A stretch of 64,000 bases of DNA from Bacillus_CJ salitolerans (GCF_042680805.1 NZ_JBHUEM010000054.1:1-64000), one strand, 5' to 3'; positions 43,967 to 53,518 are shown, numbered from the stretch's first letter. The notes: a model not told the origin generated them from the sequence alone. A program made the numbers and translations.

Positions 43967-44980
43967 ATGGAGAATAAAAAATTTCAATTAGAAATAGAAG
44001 ATTTATGTAAAAGATCTCAACTTGGTGAGTTATTGGATGTCCCTGTATCTATTTCTGGTGGTTTTTTACATAGAATATATGCAATTGAAACGACGAGTGG
44101 AAAATATGCAATAAAACTATTAAATCCTCACATAATGATAAGACCAACAGCATGGAAGAACTATATGAATTCAGAAGAAATTTCCGATTTCGTATCTAGT
44201 AAGATACCAGCTCTTCCAGCTAAAAAAATTGATGGTGAATGCATTCAAAAAATAAATGGTCAGTATTTCCTTGTGTTTAGTTGGACGGAAGGGAAAAGTC
44301 TGAAGCACGATGAAATCAAAAATATTCATTGCGAAAAAATAGGTTCCATACTTGCAGATATACATAAAACCGATTTTTCTGAGTTAGGATTAACAAATGA
44401 TGGGTCTGATAGTGGACTGTTAGTTGATTGGGAGTACTATTTACAAAAGGGTAAGGAAAATGATTTAGATTGGGTTAAATTACTACTCGAAAACATCGAA
44501 AACCTTAAATGTTGGGATTCTATGGCTATTGAAGCTTCAAAAATTCTAGCATCAAATATGGTTATTAGCCATAGGGATTTAGATTCTAAGAATGTGTTAT
44601 GGAACCTAGATGAGCCAATGATTATTGATTGGGAATCAGCTGGTTATATAAATCAAGTGCACGACTTAATTGAAACAGCAATTTACTGGTCTGGCAATAA
44701 AAGAGGGGGTATTGATAAAGAAAGATTCTTCTCTTTTATAAACGGCTATAAAAAAAGATATGGTGAACTACATGGAGACTGGAGAACAGTATTAGAAAAC
44801 GGCTTTTTAAGTAAATTAGGTTGGCTTGAATACAATCTAAAACGGTCTTTATGGATTGAATGTGCAGACGAGGAAGAACAGCAAATAGGGACAATTCAGG
44901 TAACAGAAACAATAAATGAGATTAGACTCTATGCTGGTACAATTCCAAAGTTACTGAATTGGTTAACTAATGAGCTTTAG
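43967..44980 (+). CDS. Aminoglycoside phosphotransferase-family (APH) kinase
   Basis: 337 aa. Catalytic loop SHRDLDSKNVLW and metal site IIDWESAG are intact; N-terminal ATP lobe with YAIKLLNP. Could phosphorylate an antibiotic or a small alcohol such as choline or homoserine; not decidable. RBS AAGGTGGTGAGAAG. Confidence 0.85.
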   Translation: MENKKFQLEIEDLCKRSQLGELLDVPVSISGGFLHRIYAIETTSGKYAIKLLNPHIMIRPTAWKNYMNSEEISDFVSSKIPALPAKKIDGECIQKINGQYFLVFSWTEGKSLKHDEIKNIHCEKIGSILADIHKTDFSELGLTNDGSDSGLLVDWEYYLQKGKENDLDWVKLLLENIENLKCWDSMAIEASKILASNMVISHRDLDSKNVLWNLDEPMIIDWESAGYINQVHDLIETAIYWSGNKRGGIDKERFFSFINGYKKRYGELHGDWRTVLENGFLSKLGWLEYNLKRSLWIECADEEEQQIGTIQVTETINEIRLYAGTIPKLLNWLTNEL

Positions 44981-45146
44981 ATTAAGATTATTCATCTAGA
45001 GAGGGAGAGTAATGTTTATACCACTAACTTAATTTTTACAAATACAGCTATCTTGGTAGTTGAATTACCGAGTTGTTTAGTTTCAAAACTGAGAGTGCCG
45101 ACCTTATTGTGATACAATAGATTTTCAATAATTTGTGGAGGATGTT

Positions 45147-45564
45147 ATGAAAATTATTCAGCAATGGAACCAGGATGATAGTGATTTTATTAGAAAAAAA
45201 AGTAATTGAACATAACGCTAGAAGTCTATCAGATGATGTAAAAACTCCCCTCGAAAATGTGAGTTTTGTTTTGAGAAATGAGAAGGATGAATTGGTTGGC
45301 GGAGTGACATCAACGATATTTTGGCACCATATGCATATAGAATTTCTATGGGTATCTGATGAATATCGTAATGAGGGATACGGTAGAAAATTAATAAAAA
45401 AACTAGAGAGTTTAGCTATTGAAAAGAGTTGCCGTCTCATTGTATTGGACACATTTAGCTTTCAAGCGCCAGAATTTTATAAAAAATTAGGGTTTGAAGT
45501 GATTGGTACAGTTAAGGACCACCCCAAAGGACATAATCAATTTTATATGGAGAAAAGGTTATAA
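45147..45564 (+). pseudogene. GNAT acetyltransferase with frameshift in an A8 run
   Basis: ATG 45147 behind TGGAGGA reads MKIIQQWNQDDSDFIRKK, then shifts at eight A's (45194-45201). With one A fewer the frame continues VIEHNARSLSDDVKTP through EYRNEGYGRKLIKKLE (acetyl-CoA loop) to the natural end at 45564. All later parts are intact, so this is a fresh mutation, a sequencing error, or a slippage-controlled gene. Confidence 0.8.
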
Positions 45565-45669
45565 AGGTCATATCCCTTTGAAGATATAGTGACTTATTCA
45601 CTCATGGATGAGTAGGGTAATAGAAATCGTTCACTTTTAAAAATACAAATATCTTTAGCTAATTAGAAG

Positions 45670-45699
45670 AACGTATCTACATAAGCAGATACGTTTCTT
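45670..45699 (+). terminator. Terminator between GNAT and serine hydrolase genes
   Basis: AACGTATCT/AGATACGTT with ACATAAGC loop, then TTCTTT. The remainder of 45565-45895 shows nothing else. Confidence 0.75.
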
Positions 45700-45895
45700 T
45701 ATAAAAATCTCATATTTATTAAAAAATCGATATTATCATCAGTAATATCACTCCAGACGTTCATCATTAATAGCACCTAGTAGGATTTATGTGGCCATAG
45801 AAACATAACGATCGTTCGAACAGTTCTGTATGTTAGATGGATTAAAAACTAAATCCTTTTTATAAAAAGAATGAAGAAAGCTCTGTATCGATTTA

Positions 45896-46909
45896 CTAGT
45901 GTGAAAACGTATCAGCCACTAGATTGCTAAATTCTCGTAAATAGTATAAATAGTTCTTTTCTTTCCCCTCGTAATTGTATTTTTTATTGTACATTTTTGC
46001 GACTACGACATTTTGGTTAGGAATGACCAGGATGGTAGCGCCCGTGTTCCCTAAGATTTGATACGAACCTGTCGGAACTCTTTCTCCCATTTCGCTTTTT
46101 TCTCGTGGCATTTTCTGTACATACCAAAATAATCCATTTTCTGGTAACGTCTTATCTTTGTAGACAGGATTCTGTATACTCGTGGCAGTTTCAATGACTT
46201 CTTTTGGAACAATTTGTTTTCCATTTATGTTTCCTTTTTTTAAGTGTAGGTAGCCCCATTTAGCGAAATCGCGTGTTGATACAAAAAGGTTTCCTTCTAA
46301 ACCACTGTTCGATGTACCAATTGGTAAGACTGCATCTTCGTTTTGGTTTACAATCACTCGTACCAAATTTTCATGATTTTCCGTTCGCCAAGCTGTTTCA
46401 TTAAGCCCTAATGGAATAAAGACTCGCTCCTTTAAGAGTTCAGTAAAGGGCTTACTGTACAGCTTATTAATTAATTGGGTAATCATAATGACACCTATTC
46501 CTCGGTAGGACCAACTTGTCCCAGGCTCGAATTCACGGAAGATAACATTGTGGTTATCATCTATACCATGCGAGTGAGTAACTAAATGCCTGAGTGTAGT
46601 GTTTCCAAGGATATCTTTGTCATACTCATTAAAGTAAACCTGCGCATACTCATCTAAGCTTTTGATTTTCCCATCATATAATGCAAAAGCAACGGCTAAT
46701 CCTAAATAACTTTTTCTGGCAGAAGCTACATGGAATTGCGATACTTCTGATATAGGCATACTTCCAGGATGGTTCCCACTTGTTCCATTATAGTATTCGA
46801 GTACTACCTCATCATTATGGAGTATCATTAATGAGGCAGCAGTACTGTAATTTCGCTCCTTAATTTCTTCAACAAATGATATGAGTGTGTCATATTTTGT
46901 GGTCATCAT
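45896..46909 (-). CDS. Beta-lactamase-fold serine hydrolase (class C-like)
   Basis: About 337 aa. SxxK in VASARKSYLG (Ser ~63), TLRHLVTHSHGI, and WSYRGIG with the Tyr motif, plus C-terminal NTGATILVIPNQN in the position of the KTG box. No signal peptide, so probably an intracellular esterase or peptidase rather than a beta-lactamase. Two adjacent ATGs (46909, 46906) follow GGAGGG. Confidence 0.87.
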   Translation of the reverse strand: MMTTKYDTLISFVEEIKERNYSTAASLMILHNDEVVLEYYNGTSGNHPGSMPISEVSQFHVASARKSYLGLAVAFALYDGKIKSLDEYAQVYFNEYDKDILGNTTLRHLVTHSHGIDDNHNVIFREFEPGTSWSYRGIGVIMITQLINKLYSKPFTELLKERVFIPLGLNETAWRTENHENLVRVIVNQNEDAVLPIGTSNSGLEGNLFVSTRDFAKWGYLHLKKGNINGKQIVPKEVIETATSIQNPVYKDKTLPENGLFWYVQKMPREKSEMGERVPTGSYQILGNTGATILVIPNQNVVVAKMYNKKYNYEGKEKNYLYYLREFSNLVADTFSH

Positions 46910-47304
46910 TATTCCCTCCAATTAACTTCAACTATTTTGATACATGAAAAAAACCCCTTCCACAAGGAGGGACTGTTTCACGATAAAAAGGTTATTGATG
47001 CCTGTATAGATTATTGTCAAATCTATACAACCAATTTAGAAAAAAATGTGTTTCAATTAAGTAATACTATACGCAATAAGGAAAGTCCTTCAAAGTAAAA
47101 TATTCAAGAATGGCATAAAAGATAGATTAATTGTATGGGTTCTTCATTAAGAAGGAGAAGTGCTTCTCTGTATTGAAGAAGTGAGTGAACTACTTACTGT
47201 ATAAACATAGAGAAGGGAGTCTACTTTCCTTTGTAGGTTATAGGTTGATGTTAGGAATAAGTAAATAATTTTAAATGAGGAATTCTTACAATGGAGGCAA
47301 TAAC

Positions 47305-47715
47305 TTGACTATAGAACAGGAAATATCTAATGAAATTTATAAGATGATGCATTTACATCAGAAATTTTCAGAGGGTAAATTTGAAGAATTGAACAATCTT
47401 TATTCTGATGATTTTCAAGGTTGGCTTTATATGCCATGGGTTGGGGAATTAGAACACTTTAATGCAGCAAGTATAAAGAAAGGTAATAGATTAGCAGCCG
47501 AATACTATAAAGGTAAAGATATCACTTTTATATATACTGGACTAAAAATTGTACCTCAATCCATTAACCAAGCAGCAGTATCTTATGAGGTCATCCACCA
47601 AAATAAAGAACAAGTAATGATGGTTAGGGCATTAGCCTTAGAGGTTTGGCGTCAAGAAGCTGATGGGAAGTGGAGAATAATCCGCTGGTATGAAGAAAAG
47701 GGTTCGAGAATTTAA
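47305..47715 (+). CDS. SnoaL/NTF2-like fold protein
   Basis: 136 aa from TTG 47305 (MTIEQEISNE), which has TGGAGGC at 7 nt; the ATG at 47275 would place that RBS inside the gene. ADGKWRIIRWYEEKGSRI at the end is typical of NTF2-like ketosteroid-isomerase-fold proteins. Function unknown. The preceding 46922-47304 stretch shows no feature I can support. Confidence 0.7.
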   Translation: MTIEQEISNEIYKMMHLHQKFSEGKFEELNNLYSDDFQGWLYMPWVGELEHFNAASIKKGNRLAAEYYKGKDITFIYTGLKIVPQSINQAAVSYEVIHQNKEQVMMVRALALEVWRQEADGKWRIIRWYEEKGSRI

Positions 47716-47729
47716 AGTAGAAACAAGAA

Positions 47730-47902
47730 ATAAAAAATGGTTTACCTTATATTGAACTAGAAATAAGTAGGTTTGGTAGTGAAATCGGAAAAGAAAAAAC
47801 ATTAGTCTTGATTGATTCATTAATACTAGGGTTGCAACATACATATCGAACAACAAGTATGGTAATAAGATATCTTACAGTAATAGAAATTAACAATAAA
47901 TA
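47730..47902 (+). pseudogene. Short coding relic
   Basis: An open stretch reads GLPYIELEISRFGSEIGKEK and on through LVLIDSLILGLQHTYRTTSM to a TAG at ~47902, without a start codon or RBS. Protein-like composition suggests a gene fragment; family not recognised. Confidence 0.35.
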
Positions 47903-48063
47903 GAGTTTCGTTAAGATGTTTAATTCTAGGACTTTAACTAATGATACCAGCAATCGAAAAAAAGGGAATCAACTTCCGCTGTTCTGTTGGTTTTACCAAA
48001 CAGATATATTAAGAAGGGGTTAATAGATTAGCAGATGGAAAAATAATAGAAACGGGGGGGCTA

Positions 48064-48531
48064 TTGATGAAATTTGAATTCCGTACTATGACGCAAGAAC
48101 AAGCAGAGAATATAGCTTACGGCTGGCATTATGAAGGTGAATATTCATTTTATGATATAGAAGCTGATAAGGAAGATTTACAAGAATTTTTACATCCAGA
48201 AACACGGGAAAATTCAATGTTTGCTGTTACAGAAGACGATGAATTGATAGCCTTCTTAAGTGTTAATAATGTAGGCGAGAATATTTTCGAGATCGGTTTA
48301 GGATTGAGACCAGATTTAACTGGAAGAGGTAAAGGGATGGAGTTTTTAAAGAGTGCAATGGATTTTGCGAAGTCTACATATGATCCTCAAAAAATTACAT
48401 TATCAGTAGCCACGTTTAATCAAAGAGCGATTAAAGTATATAGAAAGGTTGGATTTAAAGATGTGAAGATATTTACGCAATATACAAATGGTGGGACATT
48501 TGAGTTTCTAAAAATGGAATACATATGTTGA
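48064..48531 (+). CDS. GNAT acetyltransferase
   Basis: 155 aa. GLGLRPDLTGRGKGMEFLKS is the acetyl-CoA loop; NQRAIKVYRKVGF is the C-terminal signature. Behind AACGGGGGG. The stop codon TGA ends on the first base of family 2 element copy 3, so the element joins the coding end exactly. Substrate unknown. Confidence 0.88.
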   Translation: MMKFEFRTMTQEQAENIAYGWHYEGEYSFYDIEADKEDLQEFLHPETRENSMFAVTEDDELIAFLSVNNVGENIFEIGLGLRPDLTGRGKGMEFLKSAMDFAKSTYDPQKITLSVATFNQRAIKVYRKVGFKDVKIFTQYTNGGTFEFLKMEYIC

Positions 48532-48741
48532 TAAAGTGAAACTTCAATCAGTGGGGGTGTTCCTCATCCCCCACTGATTGTTAGCCCCGGCCCACACTGT
48601 GGGTCACACAGACGTTGCCACAGGATGTGGCGACTTAGTCTGTGTTCCTATACAAGATTCATACTGGCGCTTATCCCCCACTTAAACTACTCGATTCATC
48701 TAACGTTTTGAAGTGGAGCTTAGCGCCAGTTGGAACGGGAT
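48531..48741 (+). mobile_element. Family 2 multi-hairpin element, copy 3
   Basis: ATAAAGTGAAACTTCAATCA at the left, GCGCCAGTTGGAACGGGAT at the right, in the opposite chromosome orientation to copies 1 and 2. It has the same stems: CAATCAGTGGGGG/CCCCCACTGATTG, CCCACA/TGTGGG, CACAGAC/GTCTGTG. It starts on the stop codon of the GNAT gene and ends at a truncated DinB-like gene. Confidence 0.77.
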
Positions 48742-48936
48742 TACCAAGATCGACCATTAAATGAACTAGTAAACCTTTTTCATATTGTTTATATTGTTAG
48801 TCAAATCCCTAACGAAAAACTATCGAACCTTTGTCATTTAGGGGATAATCAACAGAAGTCACTGGAATGGTTAATAAACGATTACTTTGAGCATATGGAA
48901 TACCATATTCATCATCATATTTTGATAAAAAAGTAA
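48742..48936 (+). pseudogene. DinB-like protein, C-terminal fragment
   Basis: Frame RPLNELVNLFHIVYIVSQI...SLEWLINDYFEHMEYHIHHH resembles the C-terminal helices of DinB/YfiT-like proteins (last helix with a metal His). The N-terminal ~100 residues are missing and the frame begins where element copy 3 ends, so the element or a linked deletion removed them. Confidence 0.6.
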
Positions 48937-49125
48937 TTAGGAATAGTAGTATTTTAAATTTTGGGATCGATTCATATATGCGTAAATCGCTTTTTAATGA
49001 TTGAAAAGGTAGGTGTTGGATTTTTACAGAATATGTACGAAACAGACTCAAATAAGACGATCTAGTATAGACGACGGTAGGATTGAAAGTTATGTGAAAT
49101 AATGGTTGAAGAAGGGGTTCTGATA

Positions 49126-49635
49126 ATGAAGATTCTCGAAACAGATAGGTTATTACTTCGATGGGCAACAGAAGAGGATGCTGCATTTATACTTCATCTT
49201 TTGAATGACCCATCTTGGATAGAGCACCTTGGGGACAGAGGAATTAAAACAATTGAACAAGCTAAAGAGTATATCTCTTCCGTTCTATTGGGTATGTATA
49301 GAAAATTCGGATTAGGACTTTATATCGTTGAACGTAAGAAAGAAAATATCCCAATAGGAATATGTGGACTAATTAAAAGAGAATCGTTGGAAGATATCGA
49401 TATAGGTTTTGCTTTTTCATCAGATCACCAACGAAATGGGTATGGATTTGAAGCAGCATTAGCTACTCTTAAATATGCTAGAGATCATCTAGGCCTTCAA
49501 AAAATAGTGGCAATCACTTCTATGAAAAATACTAATTCCTCGAAGTTACTTTGTAAAATCGGAATGGAGTATGAGCGGATGGTATTGTTGCCACACGATA
49601 AAGAGGAGCTCAGATTATATAAAATAGAGTTTTAA
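49126..49635 (+). CDS. RimJ/RimL-type GNAT acetyltransferase
   Basis: 169 aa from ATG 49126 (MKILETDRLLLRWATEEDA). GFAFSSDHQRNGYGFEA is the acetyl-CoA loop and NTNSSKLLCKIGMEYE the terminal motif. Likely modifies a protein N-terminus or a small amine. The ATG at 49102 has no RBS. Peptidase E gene follows 38 nt later. Confidence 0.88.
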   Translation: MKILETDRLLLRWATEEDAAFILHLLNDPSWIEHLGDRGIKTIEQAKEYISSVLLGMYRKFGLGLYIVERKKENIPIGICGLIKRESLEDIDIGFAFSSDHQRNGYGFEAALATLKYARDHLGLQKIVAITSMKNTNSSKLLCKIGMEYERMVLLPHDKEELRLYKIEF

Positions 49636-49673
49636 ATCTTGTTGTTTTAAAACGTACTTAAGAGGAGGAGATT

Positions 49674-50300
49674 ATGGGAACTCTTATATTATCTGGAGGA
49701 GGAAATGCTACAAACACTAAAGAAATTAATCAGTATTTTGTAAAAAGGATCAACGAGGATAAACCTTTACTATATATTCCGATTGCAGGAAATGAAGAAA
49801 TTAGATCATATGAAGAAAACGTAAACTATATACGGAGTATATTTAATCCATTGGGATTAAGTAGTGTCCAGATGTGGACTGATGTTGCCCGAAAAAACAT
49901 AGAAGATATCAATCGATATAGTGCGGTGTATATTGGCGGAGGTAATACGCTTTCTTTGTTAAAGCGATTTAAAAGAGAAAACTTCGATAAAGTATTAAAA
50001 GAATACTATAACAATGGTGGTATCATTTATGGTCAAAGTGCAGGCTCGATTATTTTCGGAAAAGAAATTGCTCATACATGTCCAGAACATAGTTCGAAGG
50101 AAAATACGCAGGGATTAAATCTTGTAAACAATCATTCTGTATGGTGCCATTATTCAAAAGAAGAGGACATAGTAATAAAGGAATATATAACAAGATATAA
50201 TTACTCATTTTTTTTAATTCCAGAAGGTTCTGCAATAGTTGTTAATGAAGGGGAGATATTTGGTATTGGTAAAAACGCTCCTATGTATATGGAAAAATAA
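49674..50300 (+). CDS. Peptidase S51 (dipeptidase E-like)
   Basis: 208 aa. Nucleophile elbow IYGQSAGSI with Ser122; GGGNTLSLLKRF and HSVWCHYS (His) fit family S51. Cytosolic, would act on Asp-type dipeptides or be a cyanophycinase relative. RBS AGAGGAGGAG. Confidence 0.85.
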   Translation: MGTLILSGGGNATNTKEINQYFVKRINEDKPLLYIPIAGNEEIRSYEENVNYIRSIFNPLGLSSVQMWTDVARKNIEDINRYSAVYIGGGNTLSLLKRFKRENFDKVLKEYYNNGGIIYGQSAGSIIFGKEIAHTCPEHSSKENTQGLNLVNNHSVWCHYSKEEDIVIKEYITRYNYSFFLIPEGSAIVVNEGEIFGIGKNAPMYMEK

Positions 50301-50475
50301 AATATGAGTTATTAAAAAAAGAAATAAACAGTTACTGAACTATCCTGGGCCAATAGATAAGTAGAAATAGTTTTTATATGCCTTAATAAACAATTTCCCC
50401 TTAGTAAAGGAGAATATACTGAAATTTTATGATAAAGTAAATAGGGTAATTAGTAAAATTATGGAGGAAATAACA

Positions 50476-50970
50476 GTGAAGAATATAACATTTTTTTTGT
50501 GCATTTCAGTAATAGTACTATTCATAAGTGGATGTAACTCAAGTACTATTGATGAAGAGTTAGATATATTCCAATATAAAAACTCTTATGTAGGAGATAA
50601 TGGCGCGGTTGGGAAAATCACAAGGCAATTACCAAATCCAAATGGTGAACAGTTAAATGGACTAGAGCTTAAGACAACCGAAGAACTTTATGGAATTATT
50701 TTGAATTATTCCCAGGTAGAAACCAATGACTCTATAGAAATAGATTACAATGAGCTTGCTCTAACTAATGCCACATTAATCCTTGCATTAGTTACAAATG
50801 CTGATTGGGTACAATTTAATTTTGTTGAAAAGGAACTTATTGTAACTAGAGAGGAATTACAAAACTTGTACGGCAAAGATATAAGACAATTTAATGATGA
50901 AGAAAAGCTACGTAACTTTATTCAAGAACAATTAGAAAATGAACATAAAGTGAATGAGTTTTTTTATTAA
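50476..50970 (+). CDS. DUF4825 lipoprotein
   Basis: 164 aa from GTG 50476 (MKNITFFL) behind GGAGG. Signal peptide with lipobox FISGC; then FQYKNSYVGDNGAVGKI, the DUF4825 signature. Surface-anchored, function unknown. Confidence 0.82.
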   Translation: MKNITFFLCISVIVLFISGCNSSTIDEELDIFQYKNSYVGDNGAVGKITRQLPNPNGEQLNGLELKTTEELYGIILNYSQVETNDSIEIDYNELALTNATLILALVTNADWVQFNFVEKELIVTREELQNLYGKDIRQFNDEEKLRNFIQEQLENEHKVNEFFY

Positions 50971-51065
50971 ATGGTGTTCTTCGTAAAAACAGAGTCCCTA
51001 ACTTCGAGTTATTTAGTACGAGGGGTGAAGGAAAACTGTGTAAGGAGTATGATTTTAGTTGTTTA

Positions 51066-51182
51066 ATGTTAATTTTTATTATCGTTGAGATAGTTACTGA
51101 AATTATCGCTTGGACGGTTATTGGTCTAATCGCATATCGAATTGTGATGATATTGAATGATAGTGAAGTAGAAGTTCAGTAA
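51066..51182 (+). CDS. Possible small membrane protein (38 aa)
   Basis: MLIFIIVEIVTEIIAWTVIG then LIAYRIVMILNDSEVEVQ. One transmembrane segment with an acidic tail. The nearest RBS (AAGGAG) is ~20 nt upstream, too far, so the call is weak. Confidence 0.3.
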   Translation: MLIFIIVEIVTEIIAWTVIGLIAYRIVMILNDSEVEVQ

Positions 51183-51239
51183 GAATAGAGGTTACCACAG
51201 GTATTTTGGAACGGATGAAACTAGATTGTTAAGAATCGA

Positions 51240-52055
51240 GTGAGTAACATGAGAATATCAGAAATCCATCCCATCCTTTATCATCTTAGAATAAACCAGA
51301 AACGGCTGTTTCGTTTTATGCATAATTTAATGGATGATAGAAGCTTTTCTAAAAATTATCGAATGAACTCTTTTCCATATACTTGTAAGAAACACCAATC
51401 TCTCTTACGAAGAAAGTTAGGTAGCAGTGACCCACAACTCCAAGAAAATAAAATTACTAATATAAAACTTGCTGCTAGGAAAATTGACGGCATACTAATA
51501 AATCCTGGAGAAGTTTTTTCTTTTTGGAAATTAGTCGGAAAAACAACTGCAAGGAAAGGCTATATAGAGGGGATGCAGCTTTCAATGGGTGAGGTTAAAA
51601 CGGGTGTTGGTGGAGGAATCTGTCAGTTAGCCAATCTCCTTTATTGGTTGGTTCTTCATACACCATTAGAAGTCGTAGAACGACACCATCATAGTTTTGA
51701 TCCATTTCCTGATGAAGGAAGAGTCTTACCTTTTGGAAGTGGTGCAAGTGTGTTTTACAACTACATAGATTTGAGATTTAAGAATCCAACAGATCAACCT
51801 TTCCAAATAAAAGTCTGGTTAACAAGTGAGCATTTAAACGGAGCCATTTATACGAATATGGAGTGGGCCTATTCGTATCATATCGTAGAGAAAAATCATA
51901 AGTTTTTAAAAAAAGCAGGTAAGATCTATAGGGAAAATGAAATTTGGAGAAAAGTTGTTGATAAAAAAACAGGAAATCATTTAAGTGAAGCCCTTCTTAT
52001 TAAGAATTTTTCAGAGGTGAAATATGAACTATCTACTAAGCAATTATCTTTTTAA
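51240..52055 (+). CDS. VanW-family protein
   Basis: 271 aa. The VanW domain is clear in NPGEVFSFWKLVGKTTARKG and TGVGGGICQLANLLYWLVLH. Family named from vancomycin-resistance clusters but with unknown activity; common in Bacillus without resistance. GTG 51240 or ATG 51249. Confidence 0.9.
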   Translation: MSNMRISEIHPILYHLRINQKRLFRFMHNLMDDRSFSKNYRMNSFPYTCKKHQSLLRRKLGSSDPQLQENKITNIKLAARKIDGILINPGEVFSFWKLVGKTTARKGYIEGMQLSMGEVKTGVGGGICQLANLLYWLVLHTPLEVVERHHHSFDPFPDEGRVLPFGSGASVFYNYIDLRFKNPTDQPFQIKVWLTSEHLNGAIYTNMEWAYSYHIVEKNHKFLKKAGKIYRENEIWRKVVDKKTGNHLSEALLIKNFSEVKYELSTKQLSF

Positions 52056-52083
52056 AAGCCTGTTTTCTTGTATATTTGATCTT

Positions 52084-52201
52084 TCCCATTTCATCCTACT
52101 CTAGGTCAGATACAGTGAAACATCCATCAGATTTTTTTTCTGATGGTTAGTTGACATTTGCTCTACCTTAGGATAAACCGGGCGTTTGCGCCTTTTGTTC
52201 C
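52084..52201 (+). repeat. Dispersed hairpin repeat family 1, copy E
   Basis: TCCCATTTCATCCTACTCTA, then a new inner hairpin (CCATCAGA/TCTGATGG), then ACATTTGCTCTACCTTAGG and GGGCGTTTGCGCCTTTTGTT. The 3' half is well kept; the main hairpin is replaced. Confidence 0.78.
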
Positions 52202-52215
52202 GAAAAGTTTTATTC

Positions 52216-52300
52216 TTGACAAGTGGTGCTATTCTGCGTTACTATGTACTGGTAATAAGTAATACTAAATACCTGTGATACAGAATACTAAAAAAATAAA
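52216..52300 (+). promoter_or_regulatory. Promoter and putative operator of padR
   Basis: TTGACA (52216-52221) with TACTAT 18 nt on. GTAATACTAAATAC and GATACAGAATAC follow; a related GTAATACAGAATAT is found at 53472-53485 ahead of the ABC genes, which suggests a shared regulator site. Confidence 0.5.
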
Positions 52301-52324
52301 TTAAATACAAATGGAGGAAAATAA

Positions 52325-52663
52325 TTGGAGAATATCACGGAAATGCTGAAAGGGGTGCTTGAGGGTTGTGTGCTTGAGATCATCAGCCGTGGTGAAACTT
52401 ATGGCTATGAAATCACGCAACATCTTCGAGAACTTGGCTTCACCGATGTGGTAGAAGGCACAGTTTATACGATTACTATGCGGCTTGAGAAACACAATCT
52501 GGTGGACATCGAGAAAAAGCCATCCACTATGGGACCACCGAGAAAATTTTACACACTCAACGCAGCAGGTCAAGAGCAACTTGAGATTTTTTGGGGGAAA
52601 TGGGATTTCATTTCAAGCAAAATTAACGAACTCAAAATTAAAGAAATCAAAAGGAGAAGATAA
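52325..52663 (+). CDS. PadR-family transcriptional regulator
   Basis: 112 aa winged helix. LEIISRGETYGYEITQHL and EGTVYTITMRLEKHNLVDIE are the PadR recognition region. TTG start behind GGAGGAAAA. Stands first in a padR-DUF1048-ABC module; PadR usually represses the linked exporter and is relieved by its drug ligand. Confidence 0.9.
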   Translation: MENITEMLKGVLEGCVLEIISRGETYGYEITQHLRELGFTDVVEGTVYTITMRLEKHNLVDIEKKPSTMGPPRKFYTLNAAGQEQLEIFWGKWDFISSKINELKIKEIKRRR

Positions 52664-52664
52664 A

Positions 52665-53003
52665 ATGAGTTTTATTGAAAAGATTATCGGGAGTCTGGAT
52701 GAGAAGCGGGAATGGAAGGCGATGGAGGCGCGAGCGAAGACACTTCCAAGTGAGTATCTTAACGCTTACAAAGCTATCCAAAAATACATGTGGACCGCTA
52801 GTGGCCTCACCGACTGGAAGGAAACGAGCCGTATCTTTGGTGGCATTCTCGATCTCTTCGAGGAAGGTGCAGCGGGTGGCAAGAAAGTTACTGACCTCAC
52901 GGGTGAGGACGTGGCTGCTTTTTGCGACGAACTAGTGAAGGACACGAAAACTTGGAAAGACAAATATCGTGAGAAGTTGAACGATACGATTGGTCGTGAC
53001 TAA
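52665..53003 (+). CDS. DUF1048 protein
   Basis: 112 aa: MSFIEKIIGSLDEKREWKAM...GEDVAAFCDELVKDTKTW. Helical, soluble; typically paired with PadR and an ABC exporter. RBS AAGGAGAAG; starts 1 nt after the padR stop. GC content is above the surrounding genes. Confidence 0.87.
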   Translation: MSFIEKIIGSLDEKREWKAMEARAKTLPSEYLNAYKAIQKYMWTASGLTDWKETSRIFGGILDLFEEGAAGGKKVTDLTGEDVAAFCDELVKDTKTWKDKYREKLNDTIGRD

Positions 53004-53207
53004 CGGTGAAATCCTTGTGGATTTTCGCCTACACCTACACTAACGACAGAAACCCGTTTGAGTTGCGGTGTACTGATAATATTCTGTTTTTTATAGGTTA
53101 GTACTAATAATTTTATTAAAGTTCAGTTACATGTACTCTTTGTAATAAATACATTAATAACGATCTTAAACATTTCACTGTCCTTCTTTAACTAAACTGC
53201 TCGATTG

Positions 53208-53375
53208 TATGAATTACTCGAGTTGTTCGAACATGTTCGGTGGAAGTCAGACATGTGCTGGAAATCACAGGGGACGACTTGGCGTCTTTTGCCGAAGAAA
53301 CTTGTGGTAAACGCTAATATCTATGCCGACGTGTATCGTGAAGATTGGAATCAGAGCATCATGGAGCGATTGTGA
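53208..53375 (+). pseudogene. Second DUF1048 gene, degraded
   Basis: In shifting frames: VLEITGDDLASFAEE then NANIYADVYREDWNQSIMER and a stop, parallel to the intact DUF1048 C-terminus. At least one frameshift and loss of the N-terminal half. Such modules often have two DUF1048 genes in tandem. Confidence 0.65.
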
Positions 53376-53518
53376 AAAACGTAAAATTCTATAGATAATT
53401 CCGACTGAATAGCTGGTTACAAATATGAATGTGCCACCTTCACTATTCAGTTATATTTTCAGCTAAGTAGTAAGTAATACAGAATATCAGTCAGACTGAG
53501 TAGGTGAGTATAGGTAAT

